Shown here one piece after another: positions 52,050 through 60,804 of a stretch of DNA of 64,000 nucleotides. Location of the stretch: NCBI RefSeq assembly GCF_000214355.1, contig NC_015577.1:186001-250000 (forward strand). Reading direction: 5' to 3'. Each line of letters opens with the position of its first letter. The first letter of the stretch is position 1. Origin of the DNA: Leadbettera azotonutricia ZAS-9 (GTDB lineage: Bacteria; Spirochaetota; Spirochaetia; Treponematales; Breznakiellaceae). A model generated the notes under the pieces. It worked only from the letters and a program-made list of their open reading frames with translations, was not told the DNA's origin and searched no databases. Made by a program: the position numbers and the translations under genes.

Positions 52050-52811
52050 TCACACCCCAAAAGATCCCCCTGCGGTTTTTTCCATTTGATTGACAAGGGC
52101 TGCCATATCCCTGGGCAGGGGCGCTTTTAAGTTAAGCCCTTCCTTTTCTGCGCCTTCCCTGGAATAGTCCGGTATAAAAAGTTCGGCAGCATGCAAGCCC
52201 AGCCGGGTTAAGAGGGGTTTCTCGTCCAGGGGATTTCCACGCCATCCCCGTTTTATGGCAGAAAGAAACACCGGTTTGGCATTGCCATAAAATTCGTCGC
52301 ACACAATGGGGTAACCCAGGTTTGCAAGATGCACCCGTATCTGGTGGGTGCGGCCTGTTTCGGGAATTGCTTCAATGACGCTGTAATTCCCCGCGCTTCC
52401 CAAAAGCCTGAAATGGGTGAGGGATTTCTTCCCCTTGAATTTATCCACAATAGTATGGTGCTGCTTATTGCCATTTGGCACCAATGCAAGATTGCAGTCT
52501 ATCTCCTCCCATGAAGGGCGGCCATTAATTACTGCAATATATCGTTTGTGTATGCTGCGGTTTTCAAAAGCTTCTGAAAGCAATTTGTGGGTTTCTTCAT
52601 CTTTGGCAAAAACTATAAGGCCCGATGTGTCGCGATCAATACGGTGGACTGTGTAGATCCTTTCAAGGTTGAGGAAGGCCGATACAAGGCGGTCAAGCCT
52701 TTCTTTGCTTTCATCCCAGCGATCCGGGCTTATGGCAATACCTGAAATTTTATTCACTGCCACGATGCGATCATCTTCATATATAATAGTGAAAGGGTTT
52801 TTCTGTTTCAA
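52050..52811 (-). CDS. RluA-family pseudouridine synthase
   Basis: 253 residues from TTG at 52811 (GGGAG five bases upstream). Catalytic motif H-R-I-D-R-D-T-S-G-L with Asp near 61, and G-R-T-H-Q-I-R-V-H-L-A-N-L-G-Y-P-I. No S4 domain at the N-terminus, unlike RluC/RluD, so closer to RluA. It isomerises uridine in rRNA or tRNA. First gene of the pair with the deacetylase. Confidence 0.92.
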   Translation of the reverse strand: MKQKNPFTIIYEDDRIVAVNKISGIAISPDRWDESKERLDRLVSAFLNLERIYTVHRIDRDTSGLIVFAKDEETHKLLSEAFENRSIHKRYIAVINGRPSWEEIDCNLALVPNGNKQHHTIVDKFKGKKSLTHFRLLGSAGNYSVIEAIPETGRTHQIRVHLANLGYPIVCDEFYGNAKPVFLSAIKRGWRGNPLDEKPLLTRLGLHAAELFIPDYSREGAEKEGLNLKAPLPRDMAALVNQMEKTAGGSFGV

Positions 52812-52823
52812 ATCCGCTCCCGG

Positions 52824-53915
52824 TTACTTAATTTTTACTGCCTGCATTTCTGCCTTTACGCTGAGTTCAGCCGCCTTGAAGCAATGCTCCTGGGTCATGG
52901 CATTCTCGCTGCGCTCAAGGCAATCCAGGATGAGCTGCCCAAAGTAGGGGTATCCTACCTTTCCGCTGACATTATAATAGGTTTCTTCTTTTTTGTTTGC
53001 AAGGAAAAGATGATCGCCCCCGGAATTCTTAATCCCAAGGTTGAGGTATTTGCGCTGTTCAATGAAGCCTTCGGTCCCCAATATGAATGAACGCCCATCG
53101 CCCCAGTTCTGGAGGCCATCGGGGGTGAACCAGTCCAATCTGAAATAATGGGCCGCGCCGTTGTCGCCCACCAGGGTGGCATCGCCGAAATCTTCAAGCT
53201 CCGGGTATTCGGGATGGTTGTAATTCCCCACCTGGGCATGCACCACTTTTGCGTCTTTGCAACCTGCATAAAAAAGGAACTGCTCGATCTGGTGGCTTCC
53301 GATATCGCAGAGTATGCCGCCGTATTGGGCTTTTTTATAAAACCAGCCAGGCCGCGATTTAGGATCCCCTATGCGATGGGGGCCCATGCCCAGAACTTGT
53401 ATTACCTGTCCAATGGCGCCCTGGGCTATGAGCTCTCCTGCGAAGACGGCGCTTTCGACATGGAGACGTTCACTGTAGTAACACATGTATTTCTTTTTGG
53501 TTTTTCTCGCCATGGCCTTGGCGGCTTTTAATTGTTCAAGGCTGGTGAGCGGGGCTTTATCGGTAAAGTAATCTTTGCCTGCAGCCATAGTCCTGAGGCC
53601 CAATGCGCAGCGTTCTGAAGGGATCCCAGCCCCTGCTACAAGTTTTATTTCAGGATCCGCAAGGATTTCTTCTTCATTGCGGGCTTTTTTCGCCTGGGGG
53701 AATTTTTCGAGGAAGGCTTTTGCTTTTTTGGGATCAGGATCGTAGACCCATTTAAGATCAGCCCCTGCCTCGATGAGGCCGTTGCACATGCCATAGATGT
53801 GCCCATGATCCAGGGCTACCGCTGCAAAGGCAAAATCCCCTTTCTTGATTACCGGCCGGGGTTTGCCCTTGGGCGCATAGTTCATTCCTTCAGACATCTT
53901 TGCCATGTTCCCCAT
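52824..53915 (-). CDS. Gfo/Idh/MocA-family oxidoreductase
   Basis: 363 residues from ATG at 53915 (GGAAG 12 bases upstream); ATGs at 53906 and 53897 are equally possible. An N-terminal Rossmann domain (A-V-A-L-D-H-G-H-I-Y-G with the L-K-W-V-Y-D-P-D-P loop) binds NAD(P); E-K/T-D-K-A-P-L in the middle has the catalytic Lys; GGILCDIGSHQIEQFLFYAG carries the conserved D-I-G-x-H. Oxidises or reduces a sugar or inositol. Divergent from the GH1 gene 54 bases away, so perhaps part of the same sugar pathway. Confidence 0.87.
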   Translation of the reverse strand: MGNMAKMSEGMNYAPKGKPRPVIKKGDFAFAAVALDHGHIYGMCNGLIEAGADLKWVYDPDPKKAKAFLEKFPQAKKARNEEEILADPEIKLVAGAGIPSERCALGLRTMAAGKDYFTDKAPLTSLEQLKAAKAMARKTKKKYMCYYSERLHVESAVFAGELIAQGAIGQVIQVLGMGPHRIGDPKSRPGWFYKKAQYGGILCDIGSHQIEQFLFYAGCKDAKVVHAQVGNYNHPEYPELEDFGDATLVGDNGAAHYFRLDWFTPDGLQNWGDGRSFILGTEGFIEQRKYLNLGIKNSGGDHLFLANKKEETYYNVSGKVGYPYFGQLILDCLERSENAMTQEHCFKAAELSVKAEMQAVKIK

Positions 53916-53969
53916 ATTATAATTACTTCCCGTTTTATGCTACCATGCTTATTTATACAGGGGGGGCTT

Positions 53970-55319
53970 ATGCCGTTCAGAAAAGATTTTATATGGGGAG
54001 GCGCCAGCGCTTCCTACCAGGTTGAAGGGGCGGCGCACGAAGATGGCAGGGGCCCCTCGGTATGGGACATGTTCTGCAAACAGGAAGGCAAAGTCCTGAA
54101 CGAAGCGTCAGGCGACATGGCCTGCGATCATTACCACCGCTACCAGGAAGATGTTGATATAATGAAGGAACTTGGCTACAAGGCCTACCGTTTTTCCATT
54201 GCCTGGCCCAGGATCATCCCCGATGGCGACGGCCCGGTAAATTCCAAAGGCCTCGATTTTTACGACCGCCTCCTGGACAGCCTTCTCAAAGTCGGCGTCA
54301 CCCCCTATGCCACCCTTTTCCACTGGGACTACCCCTACGCCTTGTTCCGCAAGGGCGGCTGGATGAACCCCTCAAGCCCCCAATGGTTCGCCGATTACAC
54401 CTCTGCAGTGGCAAAGCGCCTGGGTGATAGGCTCAAAAATTACTTCACCATGAACGAGCCCCAGTGCTTCATAGGAATTTCCTACGATACTACCGAGCAT
54501 GCCCCGGGCATACACTTCCCCATTTGGGATACACTCCTCATGGCTCACAATGTGCTTCTGGGCCATGGCCGGGCAGTGCAGGCCCTGCGGGCCCTTGTCC
54601 CTGACGCCAAAATCGGTTACGCCCCCACAGGCAGCGCCCATTATCCCGCAAGCGATGATCCCATGGACAGGGAAGCCGCTCGCAAAGCCTACTTCGCGGT
54701 AGAAGAACGGACCTTCTGGTCTGTTTCCCTGTGGAGCGATCCGGTCTTCCTGGGCAAATACCCCGACGAGCTTTTGGCCCGCCACGGCCAGCACATGCCG
54801 AAAATCGGCCCCGAGGATATGAGCATCATTTCCCAGAAGATCGACTTCCTCGGCCAAAATATTTACAACGGCGCGCCTGTGCGCTGCGACGGCAAGGGCG
54901 GCTACGAGTATGTGCCGCGCAAGCAGGGCTACGCCTTTACCGCAGCCAAATGGCCCGTCACCCCCGAAGCCCTTTACTGGGGCCCCACCTTCCTCTGGGA
55001 ACGCTACAAGACGCCGATCTTCATCACCGAGAACGGCCTTTCCTGCCAGGACGTGGTTTCCCTGGACGGCAAAGTCCACGACCCCAACCGCATCGACTTC
55101 CTCAGCCGCTACCTCCGCTGCCTGCGCAAAGCCTCCGAAGACGGCGCCGACATACGGGGCTATTTCCACTGGTGCGTCACCGACAACTTTGAATGGGCCA
55201 AAGGCTATACCGACCGTTTCGGCATGGTCTACTGCGACTTTGAAACCCAAAAGCGCATCATCAAGGATTCGGGCTACTGGTACAGGGATATGATCAAGGT
55301 TAATGGGGAGAATTTGTAG
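53970..55319 (+). CDS. Family 1 beta-glycosidase
   Basis: 449 residues from ATG at 53970 (GGGGGG upstream). GH1 signature: FIWGGASASYQVEGAAHEDG, acid/base Glu in F-T-M-N-E-P (about 163), nucleophile Glu in I-F-I-T-E-N-G-L (about 355), and F-E-W-A-K-G-Y near the end. Length fits beta-glucosidases and beta-galactosidases; no clear 6-phospho-sugar motif (S-x-x-x-N-x-x-Y-K is not seen). It acts in the cytoplasm because it lacks a signal peptide. Hydrolyses short beta-glucosides, such as cellobiose, taken up from plant polymers. Confidence 0.94.
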   Translation: MPFRKDFIWGGASASYQVEGAAHEDGRGPSVWDMFCKQEGKVLNEASGDMACDHYHRYQEDVDIMKELGYKAYRFSIAWPRIIPDGDGPVNSKGLDFYDRLLDSLLKVGVTPYATLFHWDYPYALFRKGGWMNPSSPQWFADYTSAVAKRLGDRLKNYFTMNEPQCFIGISYDTTEHAPGIHFPIWDTLLMAHNVLLGHGRAVQALRALVPDAKIGYAPTGSAHYPASDDPMDREAARKAYFAVEERTFWSVSLWSDPVFLGKYPDELLARHGQHMPKIGPEDMSIISQKIDFLGQNIYNGAPVRCDGKGGYEYVPRKQGYAFTAAKWPVTPEALYWGPTFLWERYKTPIFITENGLSCQDVVSLDGKVHDPNRIDFLSRYLRCLRKASEDGADIRGYFHWCVTDNFEWAKGYTDRFGMVYCDFETQKRIIKDSGYWYRDMIKVNGENL

Positions 55320-55357
55320 CCTGGTCTGCTACCGTTAGCGGCAGCAGAACTACGCTC

Positions 55358-56314
55358 CTAAAGCCCCATCATAAATTCAAAGCTGAGGTCGCTGCTGTCG
55401 GGAAGCCACTCGTGACCAAAATCAGGGTAAAATTTTACCTGCTTCGGCGAATTGATCTTGTTGTAAGCAGCGAACTGTGACGAGGGCGGACAGATAGTAT
55501 CCATGAGGCCGGTGAACATGAGCACCTCGGCCTTGATGCGGGATGCGAGGAACTGGAGATCAATATAGCCAAGGCGGGTAAAGACCTCTTCCTCACGTTC
55601 GTGGCGGGGATCAAAATGGCGGAAATAATCCTGCAGTTCCTGATAGGCCCCTTTGGCGAGATCCATTTCCCATACCCGGCGGTAATCGCAGAGGAAGGGG
55701 TAGCAGGGCGCGGCCCGTTTAATCTCGGGGGAAAGGCTTGCGCAGGCCAGGGTAAGGCCGCCGCCCTGGGAACTGCCGAAACAGCCCAGGCGGTTTTTGT
55801 CAACTTCGGGCAGCTTTGAAACAACACGGACAAGCTGGGCGGTATCCAGAAAGATATGACGGAAAAGCATATTATCAGGCTCGTCATCAAGGCCGCGGAT
55901 TATGTGGCCCTGGTAAGTGTTTCCTTTGACGCCGCCTGAATCTTCGCTTAAGCCACCCTGGCCCCGACAGTCCATGGCCGCTATTGCCATGCCTGCTGCG
56001 GCAAAGGGGAGGAGATTAATCCAGTCGCCGGAACTCCCTGTATAACCATGAAACACAAATACTGCGGGGATCTTCCCTTCAATTTTTTTCGGCTTGATAA
56101 ATTTCGCATAAACACGGGCGCCTCTGACTCCCGTATAATAAAGATCAAAGCAATCCGCAAAAGGGGCACTGAATTTGGCGGGCTTGAATTCCGGCTCGGG
56201 ATTCACCGTATCCAGTTCCTTCAAGGCGCGATCCCAGTACGCGTCATGATCCGCAGGCTTGGGATTAAGGCCCTGCCATTTCATTAATTCAGGTACTGTT
56301 AAATCAATCAGCAT
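55358..56314 (-). CDS. Acetyl xylan esterase/cephalosporin-C deacetylase family
   Basis: 318 residues. AXE1-family alpha/beta hydrolase: V-F-H-G-Y-T-G, D-C-R-G-Q-G-G, nucleophile in G-S-S-Q-G-G-G (Ser near 182), Asp in F-T-G-L-M-D and catalytic His in G-H-E-W. No signal peptide. Removes acetyl groups from short xylan fragments. Preceded by AAGGGAAAATT and a palindrome at 56327. Together with the GH1 and oxidoreductase genes it suggests use of hemicellulose breakdown products. Confidence 0.9.
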   Translation of the reverse strand: MLIDLTVPELMKWQGLNPKPADHDAYWDRALKELDTVNPEPEFKPAKFSAPFADCFDLYYTGVRGARVYAKFIKPKKIEGKIPAVFVFHGYTGSSGDWINLLPFAAAGMAIAAMDCRGQGGLSEDSGGVKGNTYQGHIIRGLDDEPDNMLFRHIFLDTAQLVRVVSKLPEVDKNRLGCFGSSQGGGLTLACASLSPEIKRAAPCYPFLCDYRRVWEMDLAKGAYQELQDYFRHFDPRHEREEEVFTRLGYIDLQFLASRIKAEVLMFTGLMDTICPPSSQFAAYNKINSPKQVKFYPDFGHEWLPDSSDLSFEFMMGL

Positions 56315-56326
56315 AATTTTCCCTTG

Positions 56327-56358
56327 TTAAGATGTAATACAAATTGTATTACGCTTAA
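56327..56358. promoter_or_regulatory. Long palindrome between pyrE and the acetyl esterase
   Basis: GTAATACAA-A-TTGTATTAC (56334-56352) is a perfect 19-base palindrome, flanked by TTAAG and CTTAA that extend the pairing. It overlaps the pyrE stop and lies about 15 bases before the esterase ATG. Without a T-run it is more like an operator than a terminator, but it could do either. Confidence 0.45.
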
Positions 56359-56942
56359 AATTTTCTTGATCCCGGTTTGACTGCCGGTATGCCTTTCTTG
56401 CAAAGATCGCACTCTGCCGGGTCCCAGTTTGAAGCCTGAACTTTTGCCGCAGCATAAAGGGGCCATAAAAGAGGTACGCCGTCTTCCCTGCGGTCCACCA
56501 CGCAGGCCAGGGCCGTAATTTTTGCCCCTTTGGCTTCGAGCACTTTTGCGCTCTCTCCCGAAGACTTGCCCGTGGTAACCACATCCTCGGCAATGAGTAT
56601 ATTCTGCCCTTCCCTCACTTCGAAGCCCCTGCGAAGAGTCATGGCCCCGGTGTCGTCCCGCTCGGTGAAGAAAGCGGGGAGGCCAAGCTGGCGGCCCAAT
56701 TCGTAGGCTACCACAATGCCCCCCATGGCAGGTCCGACTATGACGTCGATTTTAAGCTTCCCCGAAGCCATGTCCGCCTTGAGCCGTTCCACAACTCCTG
56801 AAAGGGCAGCGGCAGCCCGATCAGGGTACTGCAGAAGCCGGGCGCACTGGAAATAACGGTCGCCGTGACGGCCCGAGGAGAGGAGAAAATGCCCTTCCAA
56901 AAGGGCGCCTGATTCTTTCATTAAAGTTAGGGTGTCGCTCAT
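56355..56942 (-). CDS. pyrE: Orotate phosphoribosyltransferase
   Basis: 195 residues from ATG at 56942; a start at 56960 adds six residues. PRPP-binding loop I-L-I-A-E-D-V-V-T-T-G-K-S (about 115-127), the flexible loop region with R-D-D-T-G-A-M, and S-S-G-R-H-G-D near the N-terminus. It joins orotate to PRPP in pyrimidine synthesis. A terminator at 57021 separates it from pyrD, so it may have its own promoter. No ribosome binding site is evident for either start. Confidence 0.93.
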   Translation of the reverse strand: MSDTLTLMKESGALLEGHFLLSSGRHGDRYFQCARLLQYPDRAAAALSGVVERLKADMASGKLKIDVIVGPAMGGIVVAYELGRQLGLPAFFTERDDTGAMTLRRGFEVREGQNILIAEDVVTTGKSSGESAKVLEAKGAKITALACVVDRREDGVPLLWPLYAAAKVQASNWDPAECDLCKKGIPAVKPGSRKF

Positions 56943-57020
56943 GAAATGAGCATAGCGCAAAAGGATTATTTAGAACAATTCCCCGCCGGCTTGTTAAAAA
57001 CTGCGCAGATCTAAGCATTT

Positions 57021-57052
57021 TTTAAAGAAAAACTGCAGACATGGGCGCAGTT
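57021..57052 (-). terminator. Possible terminator after pyrD
   Basis: On the minus strand: AACTGC, 10-base loop, GCAGTT followed by TTTCTTT. The stem is only 6 bp and includes the pyrD stop codon region, so the call is tentative. Confidence 0.45.
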
Positions 57053-58010
57053 ATTTTCCGGGATTTTTCCTGATATCCAACTCTCTCAATTCCAGGAATC
57101 CCTTTTGCCTCATGTAATCGCCTATGCCACTGATGATTTCGTTCATGGCCGGGGGATGGGCGAAGGTAGCCGAGCCCACCTGTATCGCAACAGCCCCTGC
57201 CATAAGAAACTCGAGGGCATCCTCCGCTGTCGCGATGCCTCCCAGCCCCACAATGGGAACGCGGACGGCATCGCAGAGTTCCCATACCATGCGGAGGGCT
57301 ATGGGCCGTATGGCAGGCCCTGAAAGCCCTGCACTGATATTTTCAAAAACAGGCTTTCTCATTCGGATGTCGATAGCCATTGCCTTAAACGTGTTTACAA
57401 GGGAGAGGGCGTTCGCCCCTGCTTTGACACAGGCCCTTGCTACTGCGGCCAAATCCGGCGCATTGGGGGAGAGCTTTACCATGAGGGGCTTATTGGGCGC
57501 AGAACGCCTCACAGGTTTTATGACATCGAAAGCAGCTTCGGGATCAAGACCGAAGGCCATGCCCCCGGCTTTCACGTTGGGGCAGGAGATATTGAGCTCT
57601 ATCATATCAATAGAAGACGAATCCAAAAGCGCCGCCCCTTTGGCGTACTCTTCTATGGAAGAACCCGAAAGGTTTGCAATGACCGCAGGCCCCAGTTCCC
57701 GCAGGGCAGGAAGTTCTTTTTCGATAAAGGCTTCTATGCCGGGGTTCTCAAGACCAATGGAGTTAAGGAGACCCGAAGGGGTTTCGTGGATGCGCGTGCC
57801 TTCGTTTCCCGGCCTGGGTGCGAGGGTGAGACCTTTTGTGCATATACCCCCGAGTTCTGCAATTTCCAGCAGGCCACGGTACTCTTTTCCATAACCGAAA
57901 GTTCCCGAGGCTGCTATTACAGGGTTCCGCAGCTTTATGCCGGCGATGTTCACAGAAAGATCAGGATCATTCAGGGCTGGACTGATGCGGGAGACAGGAA
58001 ACTTGTTCAC
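57051..58010 (-). CDS. pyrD: Dihydroorotate dehydrogenase, catalytic subunit (class 1B)
   Basis: 319 residues from GTG at 58010, which overlaps the pyrK stop as GTGA and has GAGGTGG upstream; a TTG one codon earlier is less likely. FMN-binding barrel with A-A-S-G-T-F-G near the start, catalytic Cys in N-I-S-C-P-N, K-L-S-P-N and G-L-G-G-I-A near the end. The class 1B form transfers electrons to NAD through PyrK. Translationally coupled to pyrK. Confidence 0.95.
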   Translation of the reverse strand: MNKFPVSRISPALNDPDLSVNIAGIKLRNPVIAASGTFGYGKEYRGLLEIAELGGICTKGLTLAPRPGNEGTRIHETPSGLLNSIGLENPGIEAFIEKELPALRELGPAVIANLSGSSIEEYAKGAALLDSSSIDMIELNISCPNVKAGGMAFGLDPEAAFDVIKPVRRSAPNKPLMVKLSPNAPDLAAVARACVKAGANALSLVNTFKAMAIDIRMRKPVFENISAGLSGPAIRPIALRMVWELCDAVRVPIVGLGGIATAEDALEFLMAGAVAIQVGSATFAHPPAMNEIISGIGDYMRQKGFLELRELDIRKNPGK

Positions 58011-58765
58011 CAAACCACCTCTACCGCATTGAAGATAGGGCCGTCCGCGCAGCAGCGTCTGTTGCCTGTCCTGGTTTTAACTGTGCAGCCCAGGCAGGCG
58101 CCGGTCCCGCAGGCCATATGCCGTTCCATGCTGATATAGCAGGGCACTCCCGATTCTTCGCAGATGGCTGCAACAGTTTTAAGCATGGGTACAGGTCCGC
58201 AGGAGAAAACTATGCTGTATCCCTTGGGGGAAAAAAAATCGGGAATCCTTCCCTCTAGTCCTTCGGAGCCGTCTTCTGTCGCGATGACCAGGGAACGGGG
58301 TTTTACATTTTCAAGGCCGTAAGGCCTGTTCTTGAACCCTGCGTAGAAATCATAGGATCGTTTGCCCAGTTCAGGGGCATAACAGGCCAGGGGGGCCACT
58401 CCGACTCCTCCTGAAATAAGGGCAGCAGGCCCTTCGGGGATAACAGCCCCCGCATCGGCCCAGCAGTTCCCCAAAGGGCCTGAGAGTTCAGCCCTATTCC
58501 CCGGTCTGAGATTCATGAGTTCTTCGCTGCCCCTGCCCCGTCTTGCAATGATGAAGCGCAAAATGCCCGGCGCTTCCCAGCCTGCCGTGCTGATGGGCCT
58601 ACCCAGGAATACGCCGCCAAATTCTGCTTTCATCATAAAGAACTGCCCTCCCCTGGGCTGAGGGCCGGGCCAGGAAAATTCGAGGCTGATGGTCTCTTCG
58701 TTTATTTCGTCATAGCTTAGGCACTCGCAAAGAAAGCACCGTTTGGCAGCAGGGAATGAACTCAT
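58007..58765 (-). CDS. pyrK: Dihydroorotate dehydrogenase, electron transfer subunit
   Basis: 252 residues from ATG at 58765 (AAGG eight bases upstream); the ATG at 58771 is the alternative. FAD-binding part with L-G-R-P-I-S, G-G-V-G-V-A-P-L in the NAD-binding domain, F-S-C-G-P-V-P-M, and a C-terminal [2Fe-2S] cluster with C-G-T-G-A-C-L-G-C...C-C-A-D-G-P. Pairs with PyrD to pass electrons to NAD. The 4-base overlap with pyrD shows they are coupled. Divergent from cstA. Confidence 0.94.
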   Translation of the reverse strand: MSSFPAAKRCFLCECLSYDEINEETISLEFSWPGPQPRGGQFFMMKAEFGGVFLGRPISTAGWEAPGILRFIIARRGRGSEELMNLRPGNRAELSGPLGNCWADAGAVIPEGPAALISGGVGVAPLACYAPELGKRSYDFYAGFKNRPYGLENVKPRSLVIATEDGSEGLEGRIPDFFSPKGYSIVFSCGPVPMLKTVAAICEESGVPCYISMERHMACGTGACLGCTVKTRTGNRRCCADGPIFNAVEVVW

Positions 58766-58889
58766 GTGCATGCCTTAACGTATATTGGCCGAAATTTTCG
58801 AATTTGAAAGAAAAAGCTTTCTTTATCCATAAATGTGTAGTATCATTATATCGACTTTTCAGCTTAATTTCAATGATTTGGAGGTTTTT

Positions 58890-60392
58890 ATGATTTCTTT
58901 TATCGTCGGGATCGTGGCCCTGATTCTGGGCTACCTGATCTATGGCAAAATTGCGGAAAAAATATTCGTAGTCAAGCCGGAAAACAAAACACCTGCTGTG
59001 CGTATCGCTGATGGCGTTGACTATGTGGAGATGAGCTGGCCCAGGGCTTTGCTCATTCAGCTTCTCAATATTGCCGGAACCGGGCCCATTTTCGGCGCTA
59101 TCATGGGCGCTTACTTCGGGCCGGCAGCCTTTGTGTGGATCGTTTTCGGCTGTATCTTTGCCGGCGCTGTCCATGACTACTTTGTCGGTATGCTCTCGGT
59201 CAGGAACGACGGGGCCAGCATTTCCGAAATTGTAGGCAAATATCTGGGGAAGGCCCCCCTTTACATCATGCGGGTATTCTCCGTGGTGCTTCTGATCCTC
59301 GTTGGGGTTGTCTTTGTATATACCCCTGCCCAGGTGCTGAGGGAAATGTTTACCGGGGGATGGACTCCCGAGAAGAAACAGATTTTTTATTTTATCGTTC
59401 TTGGGGTTATTATCCTTTACTATATCCTGGCTACCATGCTGCCTATAGATAAGCTCATCGGCCGTGTCTACCCCATCTTCGGCGCCTGCCTCCTTATCAT
59501 GGCCTTGGGCCTTACGGTTATGCTGTTTATCACCGGCGAAATCAGGAATGTCCCCGAATTTGCCTTTCAGAACCTGAATCCAAACCAGGGCAAAAACATT
59601 ATGGCCCATATTTTTCCATTCCTGTTTATTACCATAGCCTGCGGGGCTATTTCCGGTTTCCATGCAACCCAGTCGCCCCTGATGGCCCGGTGCCTTAAGA
59701 ATGAAAAGGACGGCCGCAAGGTGTTTTACCTTGCTATGATCCTGGAAGGGATTATCGCCATGATCTGGGCCGCTGTTGCCATGGGTCATTTTGGAACTGT
59801 AGAAGGGCTTACAAAAGCCGGAAGCGCAGCTGTGGTGGTTACCAGATCATCGGTGGACCTCATGGGCTGGGTAGGGGGTATTCTTGCAGTATTCGGCGTT
59901 GTCGCCTGCCCCATCACTTCCGGGGATACGGCATTCAGAAGCGCCAGGCTTACCATTGCAGACTCCCTTAAATTTGATCAGAAACCCATTAAGAACCGTT
60001 TTGTGGTTGCCATTCCCCTCTTTGTGATAGGCATCCTTCTGGTATTATTCGCAACCCAGAATACCGCGAGCTTTAACCTGGTGTGGCGTTACTTCTCATG
60101 GTCCAACCAGACCCTGGCGACCATAGCCCTTTGGGCCGCTGCCGCTTATCTGGCAAAGACGGGCAAGCAATACTGGATCACCCTGTGCCCTGCCGTTTTC
60201 ATGACCGTGGTAGTCACCGCCTACTTTTTGTCCGCCGGCGAGTGCCTTGGGCCGCTTCTCACCAAGATCACCGGCAGTGCGGATGCAACCTATACCATTG
60301 GCATCATCATTGGGTTGGCACTGGCTGTAGCGTTATGCTCCCTGTTTGTATCCCTTATCGGAATTAAGCAGAAGAACACGATTAAAGATTAG
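58890..60392 (+). CDS. cstA: CstA-family peptide/pyruvate transporter
   Basis: 500 residues from ATG at 58890 (GGAGG six bases upstream). About 13-14 membrane segments; conserved C-x-x-G pieces include N-I-A-G-T-G-P-I-F-G-A-I-M-G, G-A-V-H-D-Y-F, A-C-G-A-I-S-G-F-H-A-T-Q-S-P and C-P-I-T-S-G-D-T-A-F-R. Shorter than the E. coli protein (about 700), as typical of anaerobe homologues. The family imports peptides or pyruvate during carbon starvation. Single gene with its own terminator. An inverted repeat AAAGAAA-AAGC-TTTCTTT (58807-58824) lies upstream. Confidence 0.92.
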   Translation: MISFIVGIVALILGYLIYGKIAEKIFVVKPENKTPAVRIADGVDYVEMSWPRALLIQLLNIAGTGPIFGAIMGAYFGPAAFVWIVFGCIFAGAVHDYFVGMLSVRNDGASISEIVGKYLGKAPLYIMRVFSVVLLILVGVVFVYTPAQVLREMFTGGWTPEKKQIFYFIVLGVIILYYILATMLPIDKLIGRVYPIFGACLLIMALGLTVMLFITGEIRNVPEFAFQNLNPNQGKNIMAHIFPFLFITIACGAISGFHATQSPLMARCLKNEKDGRKVFYLAMILEGIIAMIWAAVAMGHFGTVEGLTKAGSAAVVVTRSSVDLMGWVGGILAVFGVVACPITSGDTAFRSARLTIADSLKFDQKPIKNRFVVAIPLFVIGILLVLFATQNTASFNLVWRYFSWSNQTLATIALWAAAAYLAKTGKQYWITLCPAVFMTVVVTAYFLSAGECLGPLLTKITGSADATYTIGIIIGLALAVALCSLFVSLIGIKQKNTIKD

Positions 60393-60427
60393 TTTGCCGC
60401 CGTTAAAACGGCACAAACTAATCCGGG

Positions 60428-60465
60428 TAGACGCCATGCTTCTTTGCATGGCGTCTATTTGTTTT
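60428..60465 (+). terminator. Rho-independent terminator of cstA
   Basis: Perfect 12-bp stem TAGACGCCATGC / GCATGGCGTCTA (60428-60457) with a 6-base loop, followed by TTTGTTTTA. Confidence 0.85.
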
Positions 60466-60562
60466 ATTGTCTTGTCATGCAATAAACAATGCATGTCTAA
60501 TAATAAAGTAATGCCTTCATCAAAAGTATTTTCATTTTCAGTCCAGCTTTCTGGTATATACT

Positions 60563-60775
60563 TCATTTATCCGGCAATTTGTTAAAAATTACAGATTTTT
60601 CCTTTAAAGAAATTTTCCCGACTTCATATCCATATTCTATAAGCTCTTTTTTATATTTTAGAAAAGAGTGGTCAATTTCAATGCCTAAGATTTCTTTAAT
60701 CTCGGCAAAAGATAATTTGATTGTTGTATTGCCATCTTTCTTAACGTATGCCCATAGGGTATTAAATTTACTCAT
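60563..60775 (-). CDS. Small uncharacterised protein
   Basis: 70 residues from ATG at 60775. MSKFNTLWAYVKKDGNTTIK is followed by L-S-F-A-E-I-K-E-I-L-G-I-E-I, resembling a small family in which an N-terminal 'L-W-x-Y' and 'L-S-F-x-E-I-E-x-I-L-G' pair form a compact helical unit, seen in many bacteria as a stand-alone domain or fused to DNA-binding proteins. No ribosome binding site is evident. AT-rich. Lies 30 bases before pyrF's end on the same strand. Confidence 0.5.
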   Translation of the reverse strand: MSKFNTLWAYVKKDGNTTIKLSFAEIKEILGIEIDHSFLKYKKELIEYGYEVGKISLKEKSVIFNKLPDK

Positions 60776-60804
60776 TGTATTTTATTTCTTTTTTTGGGCA
60801 GGCC

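Noticed and set aside
54372-55250. 292-codon open frame opposite the GH1 gene
   Set aside because: Antisense of a high-GC gene; GH1 catalytic motifs are on the plus strand.
58710-59789. 359-codon open frame opposite cstA
   Set aside because: Polar, repetitive translation; cstA on the plus strand has the family motifs and a ribosome binding site.
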